Assembly: GCA_944990035.1 (NCBI GenBank)
Contig: CALYLX010000145.1
Coordinates: 1-64,000 of the forward strand
Source: Clitopilus passeckerianus
Lineage: Eukaryota > Basidiomycota > Agaricomycetes > Agaricales > Entolomataceae
DNA length: 64,000 nucleotides
Reading direction: 5' to 3'
Each line of letters begins with the position of its first letter. The first letter of the stretch is position 1. The notes below the pieces were generated by a model. The model saw only the letters and a list, made by a program, of their open reading frames with translations. It made no database searches and had not been told where the DNA came from. Made by a program: the position numbers and the translations under genes. This document shows, one piece after another, positions 46,488 through 57,337 of this stretch.

Positions 46488-47336
46488 ATGAAATTCTCCA
46501 TCGCTCTTCTTCAACTCGCCCTTGTTGCCTTCGGTGCCCAAGCAGCACCGGTCGACGCAGGGACCTTTGGTACTGGTTAGTCTTCGTTCATGATTGCAGG
46601 TATCAGTTATTGACACGCAGTTCACTGTCTAGAACGTCGTGGGGAGGCTACCAGCGCCGATTCAGATGCCACTTTCCATCGTTCATCCAATGGCGGATGG
46701 TACTACGGCAAGCGCGATGAGGCTGCCGTTGCCGACTCTGATGCCACTTTCCATCGCTCCTCCAACGGGGGATGGTACTACGGTAAACGTGATGAGGCTG
46801 CCGTAGCCGACTCGGACGCTACTTTCCATCGCTCTTCCAATGGCGGATGGTACTATGGCAAGCGTGGCGAAGCTGCCGTTGCCGACTCAGACGCCACCTT
46901 CCATCGCTCATCTAACGGTGGATGGTACTACGGCAAGCGCGATGAGGCTGCCGTTGCTGACTCTGATGCCACTTTCCATCGTTCATCCAACGGTGGATGG
47001 TACTATGGCAAGCGTGAGGAGGCTACCGGCGCTGACTCCGATGCTACTTTCCACCGCTCGTCTAATGGTGGATGGTACTATGGTAAACGTGACGAGGCTG
47101 CCGTAGCCGACTCGGACGCTACTTTCCATCGCTCTTCTAATGGCGGGTGGTACTATGGCAAGCGTGGCGAAGCTGCCGTTGCCGACTCAGACGCCACCTT
47201 CCATCGCTCCTCTAATGGTGGATGGTATTACGGCAAGCGCGACGAGGCTGCCGTTGCCGACACGGATGGCACCTTCCACGCCTCATCCAACGGTGGATGG
47301 TACTATAACAAGCGCGACGAGGCTTCCGAAGCCTAA
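46488..47336 (+). CDS. Secreted, KR-punctuated repeat precursor (probable dikaritin-type RiPP precursor)
   Basis: Exon 1 (46488-46575) encodes a signal peptide, MKFSIALLQLALVAFGAQA, with likely cleavage after AQA, then a short lead. A 57-base intron follows. Exon 2 (46633-47336) holds nine 25-residue units (the first slightly longer) and a DEASEA tail; total 263 residues. Each unit ends in a Lys-Arg Kex2 site directly after the core SSNGGWYYG, which is unchanged in units 1-8; unit 9 has WYYN. The inter-core segment is acidic/Ala-rich (EAAVADSDATFHR). Signal peptide, Kex2 sites, repeated identical aromatic cores ending in Gly-Lys-Arg and a neighbouring UstYa-like enzyme are the features of ustiloxin-type precursors (UstA core ends in Ile-Gly before KR). 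Alternatives are a Kex2-processed signalling or wall peptide. The mature product is not predicted beyond W-Y-Y being available for oxidative cross-linking. Confidence 0.88.
46633..47315 (+). repeat. Nine tandem 75-bp coding repeats with 300-bp higher-order duplication
   Basis: Units start at 46633 (83-base first unit), then at 46716, 46791, 46866, 46941, 47016, 47091, 47166 and 47241. They begin with D, D, G, D, E, D, G and D. Units 3-4 and 7-8 are nearly identical at the DNA level, exactly 300 bases apart, indicating that a four-unit block was duplicated. Elsewhere units differ mostly at silent sites. Confidence 0.93.
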
Positions 47337-48012
47337 GACAAGTGTATTTTTCCCTCAGTCTGATGCAGGCTTTTCGGAACGTTAATAACCCTCCTGTTGG
47401 CCATTTGTCTTTCCCCCGTTCAAACTTCCCAACTAATTCCTTTTTTTTCGTTGCGGATTACCCAATAGTAGCTTGCAATTCTTTTTCTTTACAAGTCTGA
47501 TTGATTGGTTGTTGTATTAGTATCCAGACAAATACATTCAGGAATACTGTTTACATCTACCAACCTGCTTGATATGGACGCTTGCTGCTGCGCGTCACAG
47601 TGAAGTAAAACAAAAGATAGATTCGTCTGGAATCGGCCCTTAAACAGTGCCCGGATGACAGCGCTGCCCCTCGGGCCCGTTCATTAGCACTGTTATATGA
47701 GAACACACCTACGAGGTCCCAACACAACACATGTTAGAAGTCTACATTTTGGAACAGTCTATCTCCTGCGTGGACTTTGCTTCGCCTAAGTAGGAGAGTG
47801 GAGGAGAAATGGAATCCTGGTGGGGACAGCCGGGAAGGTGTAGAACGATGAACTTAAAGAACCATTTATTTGCCTCGAGTACTTTGACGATTGATCTTTG
47901 ATGTCCACAACGGTTGACGTTGACCGGAGGAAAAAGTAAACAGAGTGCCGTGTTTCAAAGTTATAAATACAAGCATGCTCAGATATAGCGAAATTTCAGT
48001 CATGGCTATTGC
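47337..48012. other. 3' flank of the precursor gene
   Basis: Contains T-rich stretches after the precursor stop and the GST 3' flank. No gene recognised. Confidence 0.55.
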
Positions 48013-48894
48013 TCATGCCGTCTTGTTCTGCTGGAGGAAGCTGGCAATACGTTCTTCAGTCCTGGGCCGCACGATATCCTGAACGGCGGGTTTGAGTAAG
48101 GACATTAATCAGAGAATATCAGCGCGGCGGTACTGACCTCTTTCCAGGTCTTCTTGACACTCTCACGGGAGGTAACATCGTCAAAGTACTTGCGGTAGCG
48201 AGCGAACTTAGGATCGGTCTCAATTGTCTTGAGAGTCTCCGACGAAGCGGGGATAAACTTCTCGAGGACTTCAAGGCCGAGTTTGAGGCGAAGTAAGAAC
48301 GGTGCAGCCGCGATGTCAGCCAAAGTGAACTGCTTTCCGATGGCGTATCCTTCAGCCGGGAGGAGAGCTTGAATTTTTTCCACGCCAGTCAGGACACCGT
48401 CGAGGTTCTGCTTAAGGAGGGCACCAATATAGGCAGGGACGAGGACATCGGATACCTGAGACACGAAAAAGCGAGCCTCGGCGCGCTCGATAGGATCAGT
48501 GGAGAGGAGAGCGCCATTTGACAGGTCGTTGACAAGGTCGACGACGACGAGGGATTCGGCTATTTTCTTGGTGTCGGGAGACGGGTCCGCGGGATCAGCT
48601 TGGGGACCGACCGCGATTGCTGGTACCTGTATGGCAAGTTGACATTAGTGCTCAGTCACGCAGTGGACCTGTGCGGGGGTACCTTGCTAGCCGGGTTGAT
48701 CTTAGGGGCATACCACTCTGGTTTGTTTTGGAGGTCAATCTCGTAGCGAGTGAATTCGAGACCAGTCTCTGCGAGAGCAATTTCGGCCTGATTTCGACGT
48801 TATTCACGCACGGTGCCAGACAAAGTGTCTTAGAACATACCCTATGAGCGAAGGGGCATCCAATGTTGGTGTAGAGGGTGAGTTGCTGGACCAT
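48013..48894 (-). CDS. Glutathione S-transferase (omega-like, catalytic Cys type)
   Basis: The start MVQQLTLYTNIGCPFAHR carries the CPFAH catalytic-cysteine motif of omega/Cys-GSTs, which conjugate or deglutathionylate substrates in the cytosol. Exons continue EIALAETGLEFTRYEIDLQN, WYAPKINPASK, VPAIAVGP (cis-Pro glutathione site) and SLVVVDLVNDL, then the alpha-helical C-terminal domain (AYIGALLKQNLDG, GKQFTLADIAAAPFLLRLKL with the conserved N-capping Asp). A final 57-base intron ending at about 48080 restores the true end, DIVRPRTEERIASFLQQN and KTA, at 48013; reading through it gives a false early stop. Length, about 240 residues, is normal. It could serve detoxification near the peptide locus, but cluster membership is unproven. 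Confidence 0.85.
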
Positions 48895-49636
48895 TGTAAG
48901 GGATTACTCGTATAGGTTCTGAGGGAGAAATCCGGATCGATCGTCTTTCTTATAGCTCATCTCTATCTCTGTACGGTACACCGTGGACGAATTGCGACAT
49001 TTCTATTGATGATCAAGCAACGCTTCAGTCAGCAGCCTGCTGACGACGCCATACGGCAGACATTGGGCTGAGAAATCCAGAGATAGCCATCAACGGTGAG
49101 CTGGCATAGCTATTGAGGAACAAGAGGTCCTTCAAGTTGTGCAGGTGGTAGTCCGGAACCTTGAGGACTGTCTGAAGCGAGCTCTCATGCAAGATCGGCA
49201 AGCGCTAAAGCGTTCTTGCTAAATGGGCAACACCGGCCAGAGCCCGGCATGCAGTGGATGTAGTCATTCTGCTGACGCGATATCCTAGACACGACGCGTC
49301 GCGTCAATAATCGCGTGACAGTTTTTGCTTCCGACTTCCGAAGGAGTTCCCGTTGTGAAGGCGTGGGAAACACTTGCTGCTTGTGGAACCATGGCTCCTC
49401 GCCGTTCATCGCCGTGAGCAGGCACCAGAAGAGGACCATGTTAGCCAAGACAGCGACGCTATCTACTGCTACTAGAACACGGCTGTGCCTTGATCTCTTG
49501 GTCAAGCCAAGCCTCATACTGCGACCCCGGCGGAGGGTGTTCAGGTTGGCGCACGTTTGTCCATATCGAGCATGACTCGAATGCTAAGGCTCCGTATCTT
49601 TGGCTTATCAGGAACTCTCTAAGTAACTACACCTCT
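48895..49636. other. Gap between GST and the flavin-reductase-like gene
   Basis: No recognised gene. It is the shared divergent upstream region of the two flanking genes. A 110-codon minus-strand frame at 49517-49185 looks like chance. Confidence 0.5.
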
Positions 49637-50691
49637 ATGTCCACGGCCGCTGTGACTTCGATGGAGCCAACTTCGATCAACGGCACCTTCAAACGCTCTG
49701 GGCCTCCAAACCCAGCATGGACCTGGGGCCAGAAAGTTGAGGCTACTCCAGAAGGACAAGAATGGATGGAAGGCGTCAAGAGCGGCTGGACGACAATAGA
49801 CGCATCTTCTGAAGATCCAAAGTACGTGAAATGGTTTCTGCCTCTGATTTGGTGACGACATATCGGCGCAGGCAAATGTACGCACTTCTTGGGAGTGGAG
49901 TCGTGCCACGGCCTGTTGCCTTTGTCTCCTCGATATCTGAAGATGGAGTATGCAATCTTGCACCTTTCAGGTAAGTGAAGCGTGTACATCACAAGCAAAA
50001 TACGAATCCTGATCTCTGTCCTTAGTTGGTTCAACCAGGTGTCGACCAACCCTCCCGTTATATCGGTCTCCGTAACCAAAGGGTCCGCATCTCAGCCAGT
50101 CAAGGATACCGCTAGGAATATCAAGAGCACTAAGGGCTTTGTAGTTCATATCATCAGTGAACCGTGGCTCAGGCAAGCCAACTCTTGCGGGATCGACGCG
50201 CCTGCGGACGTGAGTGAATGGGACATTAGCGGCTTGACGAAGGAACCAAGTGTACGTTATTCTTCCGATGATCCCAGAATCTACCGAGAGGTTCTCACAG
50301 TGAGATTATAGACCCATGTCAAGGCGCCTAGAGTTCGAGAAAGTGCCTTCAGCATGGAATGCGAAGTAAGTCGTTCCTCCACCCCATCAGTCCTCGCTGA
50401 CTGGTTCCATAGCTGCTGCAAGCGATAGACGTTCACGAGCCTGGGACTTCGAATGTTGCAACGACATTGATTCTGGGCACAGTCAAGTGCCTCCACGCAA
50501 GGAATGACTGTCTCAACGCGACAGGCACCTTTGACCCCGAGAAGCTCAAGCCTATCGCACGACTTGGTGGTATAACCTTCACAACGGTGACACAGGTGAT
50601 GGACCTTGTAAGGCCAAGTTGGAAGAAAGATGGCGAAAGCGTGCGGGAATTTCTGGAGCGAAATCAGGCGAATGGCGGGGAGGGTGAATAG
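49637..50691 (+). CDS. Flavin reductase-like FMN-binding split-barrel protein
   Basis: Exons give MSTAAVTSMEPTSINGTFKR, then the split-barrel core MYALLGSGVVPRPVAFVSSI and SEDGVCNLAPFS, the hallmark FMN-binding R-P-[VI]-A-[FL]-V-S-S...N-L-A-P-[FY]-S motif, followed by WFNQVSTNPPVISVSV and DTARNIKSTKGFVVHIIS (50020-50155). The last exons hold TLILGTVKCLHARNDCLN and IARLGGITFTTV, ending at TAG 50689-50691. About 260 residues. The family (DIM6/NTAB type) binds FMN and reduces it or acts as a flavoredoxin; the partner is unknown. It sits near the peptide cluster and the GST, without proven link. Confidence 0.85.
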
Positions 50692-53490
50692 ATGAAGCTA
50701 CGCTGAATGGCAGGCATCAGGGGTATCTATTCTTTCAGAAGTCAACAATCTAATTGGAATTAGAGTTTCGTCTTCTGTGGCTAGAAGTATTTCCATCCCC
50801 AGTCCCAGTCCCACGCATGCATGTATGAACCATGGTAGCGGCGCGACGTTTGCCATTCTCACTTGTCGCATGATCATGATCTTACTACTCACTAATGTTC
50901 TGTCAGTCATCTTGTGCAAATCCTGACTCCTCTTCGCACCCGAGTGCTTCCATTCCGAATCTTCGAGAAACGAACATGCCTTCTGGACGCGCGAATCTGT
51001 CATCATCCAAACAACAAAAATGGAAACGTCAGTGGCACCAAGCCTAGCTCCAGCTCATTAGCGATATCGAACATCAAGCGACACAACTGAACTGAACCCA
51101 CACTGGCATGCCCGCCTGAACGACCATGGAGTTTGAAGTTTCCTTATTGCGACGTCATTTTTGCGGAAAGTGACGAGTACTATGATGTACGGAAGTCTAT
51201 TTATTATCCAGATATAGCGTTGCGTGGAGAATTGACGGACTATCTTGATGGATGGCTTGATTCGGTAGGGTTTTACGCTGTGTGGCGGAAACACAGGGTT
51301 CTGGGCATTTCGGTCCTGCTTGCAGGAGTATCTGTTGTTTATCTAGCCGGAGTAAGCTATGAGCGAATCATTCGTGGATTGGAAACACTCCGTTTCTCGC
51401 TCTAAGGCACGCGTTTCGACGAGCGGTAATCAATAGAAGCTGAGCAGGTCGTCGGTCGCCCCGATGTCAGCATACAAAACCACGTTTACCACGCATAGGA
51501 CCGTGTCAAAGCCTCAATCACACTGCGTGTCGTAGAGTTTTTAACATGTGCTTGACATGCACCACTTCGAGCACCGCAGACGTATTGATGGGGCACCTTC
51601 TCTATTAGAACAGGAGCCGATCCCTTGCCACTGCAGAATCGGCAGCTCGGTCATCCAAGATCAACCTTTCATTCCCGCTCACACGACTTACCCTCAGTTC
51701 GAAGAGGACTGGGAAAATCACTTCTAACCTGGCGCCCTATTGAAGCCGGTTAGATTGTCAGTTCTGAGGCTCGGTCTCGGGGTATCCCCTGAACGGCGAA
51801 GGAAGACGTTGGCGGGAACTTTACTTTTAGATATCGCGATCTGTAAAGAAGAAGATTGGAATTGGAGGGACCCTTAATACCAGACAGCGCGTAGGGGACG
51901 TTGAAAGGCGTCCGTGTTGGGATCTGTGAACCCATGTCTGTTTTTGGATAGGCGATTCCAAGCCAGGTCCCGTTTGGGTTTCGTTCTGTGGAAGTGCGGT
52001 GCAACATTGCCCCTCGTGGTCCGCACAAGCCGATGAGGTAGCTAATGCTATAAATTACAGGGCCCTTCGAGGAGTGATCGAGTTCTTGCCTCCGACAACC
52101 CTTTGTTGTCGTCTATCGTGACTTCCACCTATATAATGTCCCTTGTGTACCTCAAACCACACACAATACTGCCCAGCATGCCCTCCGCTACCAGTATATC
52201 CTGCAGTATGGCCAACTACTGCCTACCACCACCACCTAAAGTGACCCATGGTCACCTTGCGCTTGCACGGATAAAAGATGACGTCTGTCTGGTCCAAGGT
52301 GAGTTCAGGTACCTTCCAGCACTCGAAAACAGTGCTAACCATCTCACCAGTCTCATCGGACACACCTGCCTCTGCGTTGACCGCAGTAGACGTCAACATT
52401 TTCCGACACGAATTCATTACTATCTTTCGCCTTTCAGAGACAAAGAGCATACACCCCTGCGACATCTCGATCATCGAAAACATAGATGACTATCAAGCAC
52501 GTTATGAAGAGGACAGTGGGACCGTATATTTGACGAAGGAACTCATCTGTCGCATGCAACACCTCTCACGAAAACTTCAAGTCCTCAAACAAAAATCATC
52601 TCCATCACCACCAACCAGGAGAACGCGACCGTCACGGTGGAGTGGTCAGTTTACTTCACGGTAGCGACGGGTACTCGGATGATGTTTGGCGGAGGCGAGT
52701 CTGCGCAGAACGGAGTCTGGATCCGATCATGGCGTTAGTCGGAAGTTCGGTCACTTCCTCGATTGTTTTGGATGGGCACATGGGGCAGATTTATCATCTT
52801 CATCTTGTACACTAGTGCATTATCACCGTTGTATTTTTATTGCATCTTCTATGGGGAAATGAAGGAGTCTATCAGGAATAGCCTTGATCTAGCCTGAGAA
52901 ACCTAGCTAGCCTGGTTTGGCGAAGTAGTTCCGTATAACGGTGAGAAGCGGGAAGCCTCAAGATTATGATGGCTACTGGTACGAATCTTTCCAAGAGTCA
53001 ATATGGAGCTGAGCATGTATGACAGCACCTCACCGAGAGTACATAGGAGCAAGATCGTTCACGCAATGTCGGGCACGAGGGCAGTCCTCCGGCTAACGCG
53101 CCGGTTCTCCGGACTCTCGAGCGTTCTTGAGTAACATTGACAACCAACCTCGTTCTCGTCTGATTTTCATTCAATTGGTCGCCTCGAAGCTGCTACACGA
53201 GGTTTACCACACCAATAACAACCAACTAGTCGTTTTTGCGGCTTCGGGGTCGAGAATCGTTTGGTAACTCGCTGTCAAATAACCCCTGTCTGAACCGCGG
53301 GACGAAATTTACCTCTACCTTGCTTTGCCATGTGGTGTATCGTAAAATAGCCGTTAATCCGTCCACGAGCAAGACGACTGGGGTGCTGAGAACTATGGCG
53401 TAGTGCCCTTTAGCGAGAATAGTGTGATCAACTCTGCTAGCTCCAACCTTGATAACGACCTCCCACATAACTTGAGCGAGCTATATCCCT
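50692..53490. other. 2.8-kb gene-poor stretch with two weak coding candidates
   Basis: Candidate 1: a plus-strand open stretch ending at 51405 encodes about 100 residues with a charged start (SDEYYDVRKSIYY) and a hydrophobic segment (LGISVLLAGVSVVYLAGV), without a clear start codon. Candidate 2: 52139-52664, which could be spliced around 52300-52350 to include SALTAVDVNIFRHEFITIFR and TVYLTKELICRMQHLSRKLQ. Neither family was recognised and both may be chance. The remainder (51420-52060 and 52700-53480) shows nothing. Confidence 0.35.
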
Positions 53491-55700
53491 ATGGATGAGA
53501 AGCGTCTTTCATCGCTACCCTCTTCTGCCGATGAGTGCGAAAAAGGCAAGAAAACACTAGAAGTGGCTCATACGGGCCCGGCTTATGGCCGAGTTACCCA
53601 GTTTTTACTTCGTTGGGGAGTAGAGACACATGGGTATGAATCCATGATCTTTCCGGCCGTGGACCTTCACTGATCATGCCCTACTAGGATTGGTCCAATA
53701 CCCGAGAAAGACAGGACTGACAAGCGCCTGTACCAGATGTTTTTTGTCTGGTTTTCAGCCAACATCAACGTGCTAGCTTTCAGTACAGGCTCGGCAGGGC
53801 CAGCCTTCTTCGGGCTTGGAATTCGCCATTCGCTGGTCATCATCCTCATTGTCGATATCATGTGCGTTATTCCCAGGCGGACTCACCCTATATTCTATAC
53901 CTAATGGCATTCCTACTTTGTTTACGCAGAGCATGTGCCATTCCCGCAGTTTTGTGAGTCCTGACAAGCCTTGGCCACTCCACCTCATGCTCAGATTGCT
54001 TCGAAATGGTGTGCAGTGCTGTATTCGGACCTAAACTTGGCACGAGGGGTATGGTACAAGCGAGGTTCTCTTGGGGGTAAGCATGCACTTGTCATGCTCA
54101 CTATTGGTGATAAAGTTCCGCAGTGGCTGAGCAGGTGATCTTCACAGCTATTTTGGGTCGATCATCCCGGCTGTCTTGAATGTGTTTTCAATGCAAGGGT
54201 TCCTGATCCTGAATTGCATCATTGGGGGTCAGACGCTGGCCTCGGTTTCTCACAAACTTGATACAACGGCTGGTATTGTGATCATTGGCGTCCTGTCACT
54301 GATAGTGAGTCTATGTAGCCCATAATCGTGCATCCTTCCCTCAGCTGTGGCTACAGGTCACTTTCTTTGGCTACCGGGTCGTACACCTGTAAGCCTCTCT
54401 TCGCTCGGCCGGTTCCTGATCTTGACATTTCATACAGGTACGAAAGCATAGCCTGGATTCCAAATGTCATTACCTTCATTATTATGCTCGGCATTGGTGG
54501 CAAGCACCTACACGCCTCAGATTACCCCACCGTACCATCTCCACCAGCCGCCTCAATACTTTCATTTGCCACTTTTGTAGCGTCCTCCGTCATAAGCTGG
54601 TGTACCATGACCCCTGATTATGGTGTCTATCACGATGCTAAGGCTTCCAGGTCGGTCTTCTTCCCTTATCTCGTACGCTACGTACGGAGAACGCTGATTC
54701 GGTATCTTTTTCCTGCGTTGCTTTCCCCATCTGTAATATTCAACTTGACAGCACTAGAATCTTCGCGTATAACTATTTCGGTTTCTTCACTGCTAGTGTG
54801 AGCAATTCAATTTTCGCCACGGCGTTATCTTTGTTGCCTGCTAATCAAGGTGCCTGCTTCTGACAGATAAGCACTCACATGATCGGAGCTGCCTTTGCTG
54901 CTGCTGCAGTTAACGTCCCAGCTTGGCAGGATGGCTTCGAAGGCGGCACGAACGTCGGGGGTCTCATTTCCGGAGTTCTTTCTCCTGCTAGAGGGTTTGG
55001 GAGGTTTCTCGTGGTTATTGTATCTCTGAGCATTCCGTCGGCCTGTGCGCCTACGATGTACACATTTGGTGAGCAGGATCCGTCATGTGACACTTCCTGT
55101 CAATCCAGAGCTAACCGGGGACCTGATTGCAGGAACGAGCTTCATGTCAATCGCGCCTATTTTCGCGAAGGTACCCAGGTACGTATTCACCGTGATTTCG
55201 GAGGCCATGTAGGTAGATCCACTACATCAAGTAACATACTCTAATTTCTGCCTGGATAGCCTGATCCCTGTCGCTATTGTCGGTGCAAAACGGTTTTATG
55301 GAACGCTGGTCAACATTCTGAGTGGGTGTTCACTAATCTTTATGCGCCCTGGCTGCAGCTCATCCTCTTCGTATCAGGTATAATTGGTTATTGGTCGACT
55401 TCGTTTGCAGCCATTGTCTTGATGGAGCATTTCATCTTTCGGCGCTCCAGATTCAGCTCTTACGAGGTCTTCCTACAATGGGATAGCCCTCGAAAGCTGC
55501 CCCTCGGGGTCGCCGCAGTGGTAGCTTTCTCTTGCTCATTTGGCATTATCATCCCCTCCATGTCCCAGGTTTGGTATGTTGGCCCTCTACCAGAGAAGGC
55601 GGGGACGGGGGATATTGGAGTGTTGACTGGGTTTACAGTGGCAAGCGGGACTTACCTTATAATCAGGTGGTTGGAGAAGAGGTTGAGTGCAGGACGGTAA
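53491..55700 (+). CDS. NCS1 purine-cytosine permease (Fcy2-like)
   Basis: NCS1 symporters import cytosine, purines or related bases with protons across the plasma membrane. The N-terminus (MDEKRLSSLPSSADECEKGK) is cytosolic. The first helices read YQMFFVWFSANINVLAFSTG (about 53728-53790; W-x-x-x-N signature), then GPAFFGLGIRHS. Later blocks are YFGSIIPAVLNVFSMQGFLI and NCIIGGQTL (about 54146-54245), WIPNVITFIIMLGIGGKH (about 54450-54510), VISWCTMTPDYGVYHD (about 54590-54640), NYFGFFTA and HMIGAAFAAA. The end (AFSCSFGIIIPSMSQVWYVG, IIRWLEKRLSAGR) includes the typical cytosine-permease C-terminus. About twelve helices and ten short introns. Cytosine/adenine specificity is a family inference. 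Confidence 0.85.
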
Positions 55701-55809
55701 TCTCGTTCTTTTCGTCGACATTATCCATTGTTTCTAGTACTCCGGTGGATACGAAGGCTACAACTGAGTCTCTAAGGTTTGAAAGTTGAATATGTTTACC
55801 TGGCTACTA
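55701..55809. other. Short gap between convergent genes
   Basis: The NCS1 and membrane-protein genes converge here, 109 bases apart. Confidence 0.5.
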
Positions 55810-57337
55810 TCAATGTATTGTATAAGAAGGAGGAACTTCCACCATCCGTACCCCGCTGTCTTGGTGATGGACGACCTGTTCGAGCGGTTGACGCCGGTTG
55901 GGTGCCTCCAAGGGTGCCTCAGGCCCATGACTTGTTATGGGCTGTCGTCCTTTTATCATTGGGCTACCAGGAGCACCGGTCGAAGAAGATGCACTGCTTG
56001 TCCAATCCTGGCTGTATTGGTCAACCGGTGCGTGCTTCCTGAGCGGCTGTGGACCTGTGAGAAATCCCGGATTGATAACACGAGGGGAAAGAGAGTTATC
56101 GTCGTTGTCGGTCGCTTGTGTAGAGTAAGGAGTAGGGATCAGGTCATTGTGGCTTCCGGAAGCGGGGGTAGAGTTAACATCTATCATTTTCGACCTGCGT
56201 CGGCTTCTCCAGAACAGAAGTGCAAGCACTAGAGAGATGAGAAATAACCCAGCCAGAACACCTCCAACAATGGGACCAACTGGGGCCTTTCGGGATGAAG
56301 AAGTGGAAGGGTCGCCGGAGCCTGTCGGGTCAGGCAATGTGCTGGACGTGCTTGAAGACTCGCTAAGAAGCGTGTTATTGGTGATATAGAAAGAGTCGAG
56401 AAGCAATGGTGAATGGCTTGAATCGCCTAGGTAGGTGACAACCAAGGTATGTTGTGTTGCTGGAAGCTCTGGTGTGGTGAAAAATGTTACCCTATTCTCG
56501 GGGACCGAGCCTGGAGCTGCAGCTGGGAGCGTGAGGTTGACTGGGTCGCTACCGTCGATCGAGTAACTGTATAGACCAGGCTTGGAACCACTCGACCATA
56601 TAATACCACCGCGCCAGGTCAACCTTTTACCTGAATATAATATTAGAATTGGGTTGCCGGTCGTTGATCAGAAAAAGGGATGGTATGGGTTGGGTAACCT
56701 GCCGATAACTTACCTGTCCAGTTGAAACGCAAGGTATCACCAAACGTCTGGGTACCCTGGAAAACCTGGTTGTCTACGTTATAAGAATGCCAGCCACTTC
56801 CGTATTGGATCCCTTCGTAGTCTTTATAGATGTATAGGGTTGCATTGTTGAGGGACACCGCCGGTGATGGGAGAAATCGGATAGCATCGAACCAGAGGGT
56901 TTGTCCATGTGTCGTAGCTTGAACAATGAGCGTATGAGTTCCGACGGTAAGACTATTATCTCGACACATCTGGTAGCCGCTTCCTGGCCATGATGTATTG
57001 TGGCTTGCTGGAATCTGGTGACCGTCAATGAAGCAGTCCCAATATACGGCAGGCGCATCAGCAACGGGTATAGTTCCCAGCACCCACACAGCGCTGCCTG
57101 CACAGGAAAACAGTCAAAAGTCAGAAACGATGAATGTTCGAGCGAGGAAGTACCTTGAAACGTGAATGAGAACTTGCTCCCATTGACCGTTGTTCCATGA
57201 AGACTTTGTTGAAACGGCGGACCGCTATGGCCCACCTGGTCGAAATCGTGGCCATTATTGACGGACCAATTGTCGCTATACTGGATCTGGTTTATATCGG
57301 TATCGTCCACAACAACCCATTGTCTTTTGGAAGGCAT
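55810..57337 (-). CDS. Single-pass membrane protein with jelly-roll-like ectodomain
   Basis: This is a common Agaricomycete type: a beta-rich ectodomain in two repeats, one transmembrane helix and a disordered cytosolic tail. The chosen start is MPSKRQWVVVDDTDINQIQY with no obvious signal peptide; an upstream in-frame Met (57457) is possible. The first half has FQQSLHGTTVNGSKFSFTFQ, AVYWDCFIDGHQIPAS and TLIVQATTHGQTLWFDAIRF; the second half repeats the plan with LRFNWTG, YSYSIDGSDPVNLTLP and TLVVTYLGDSSHSPLLLDSF. The helix is VGPIVGGVLAGLFLISLVLA (about 56260), followed by basic WRSRRRSK and a Ser/Pro tail. N-x-S/T sites are frequent. It resembles Slg1/Wsc- or carbohydrate-binding-type surface proteins; the ligand is unknown. 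Confidence 0.75.

Noticed and set aside
46633..47315. 75-bp repeats as a CRISPR array or minisatellite
   Set aside because: The units have no spacers, keep an open frame and preserve the encoded core with silent changes, so they are coding repeats.
46488..47336. Precursor read as an alpha-factor-like mating pheromone
   Set aside because: Kex2 sites and EA dipeptides after KR resemble ascomycete alpha-factor, but basidiomycete pheromones are short CaaX peptides, nine identical W-Y-Y cores are unusual, and a UstYa-like gene is adjacent. Kept only as an alternative.
46840..47385. Alternative frames through the repeats (for example VDGTMASV-type repeats)
   Set aside because: These arise automatically from the tandem repeats in another frame and lack a signal peptide or start context.
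49185..49517. Minus-strand 110-codon frame as a gene
   Set aside because: No recognisable motif, lies in the shared upstream region of two genes, and composition looks random.
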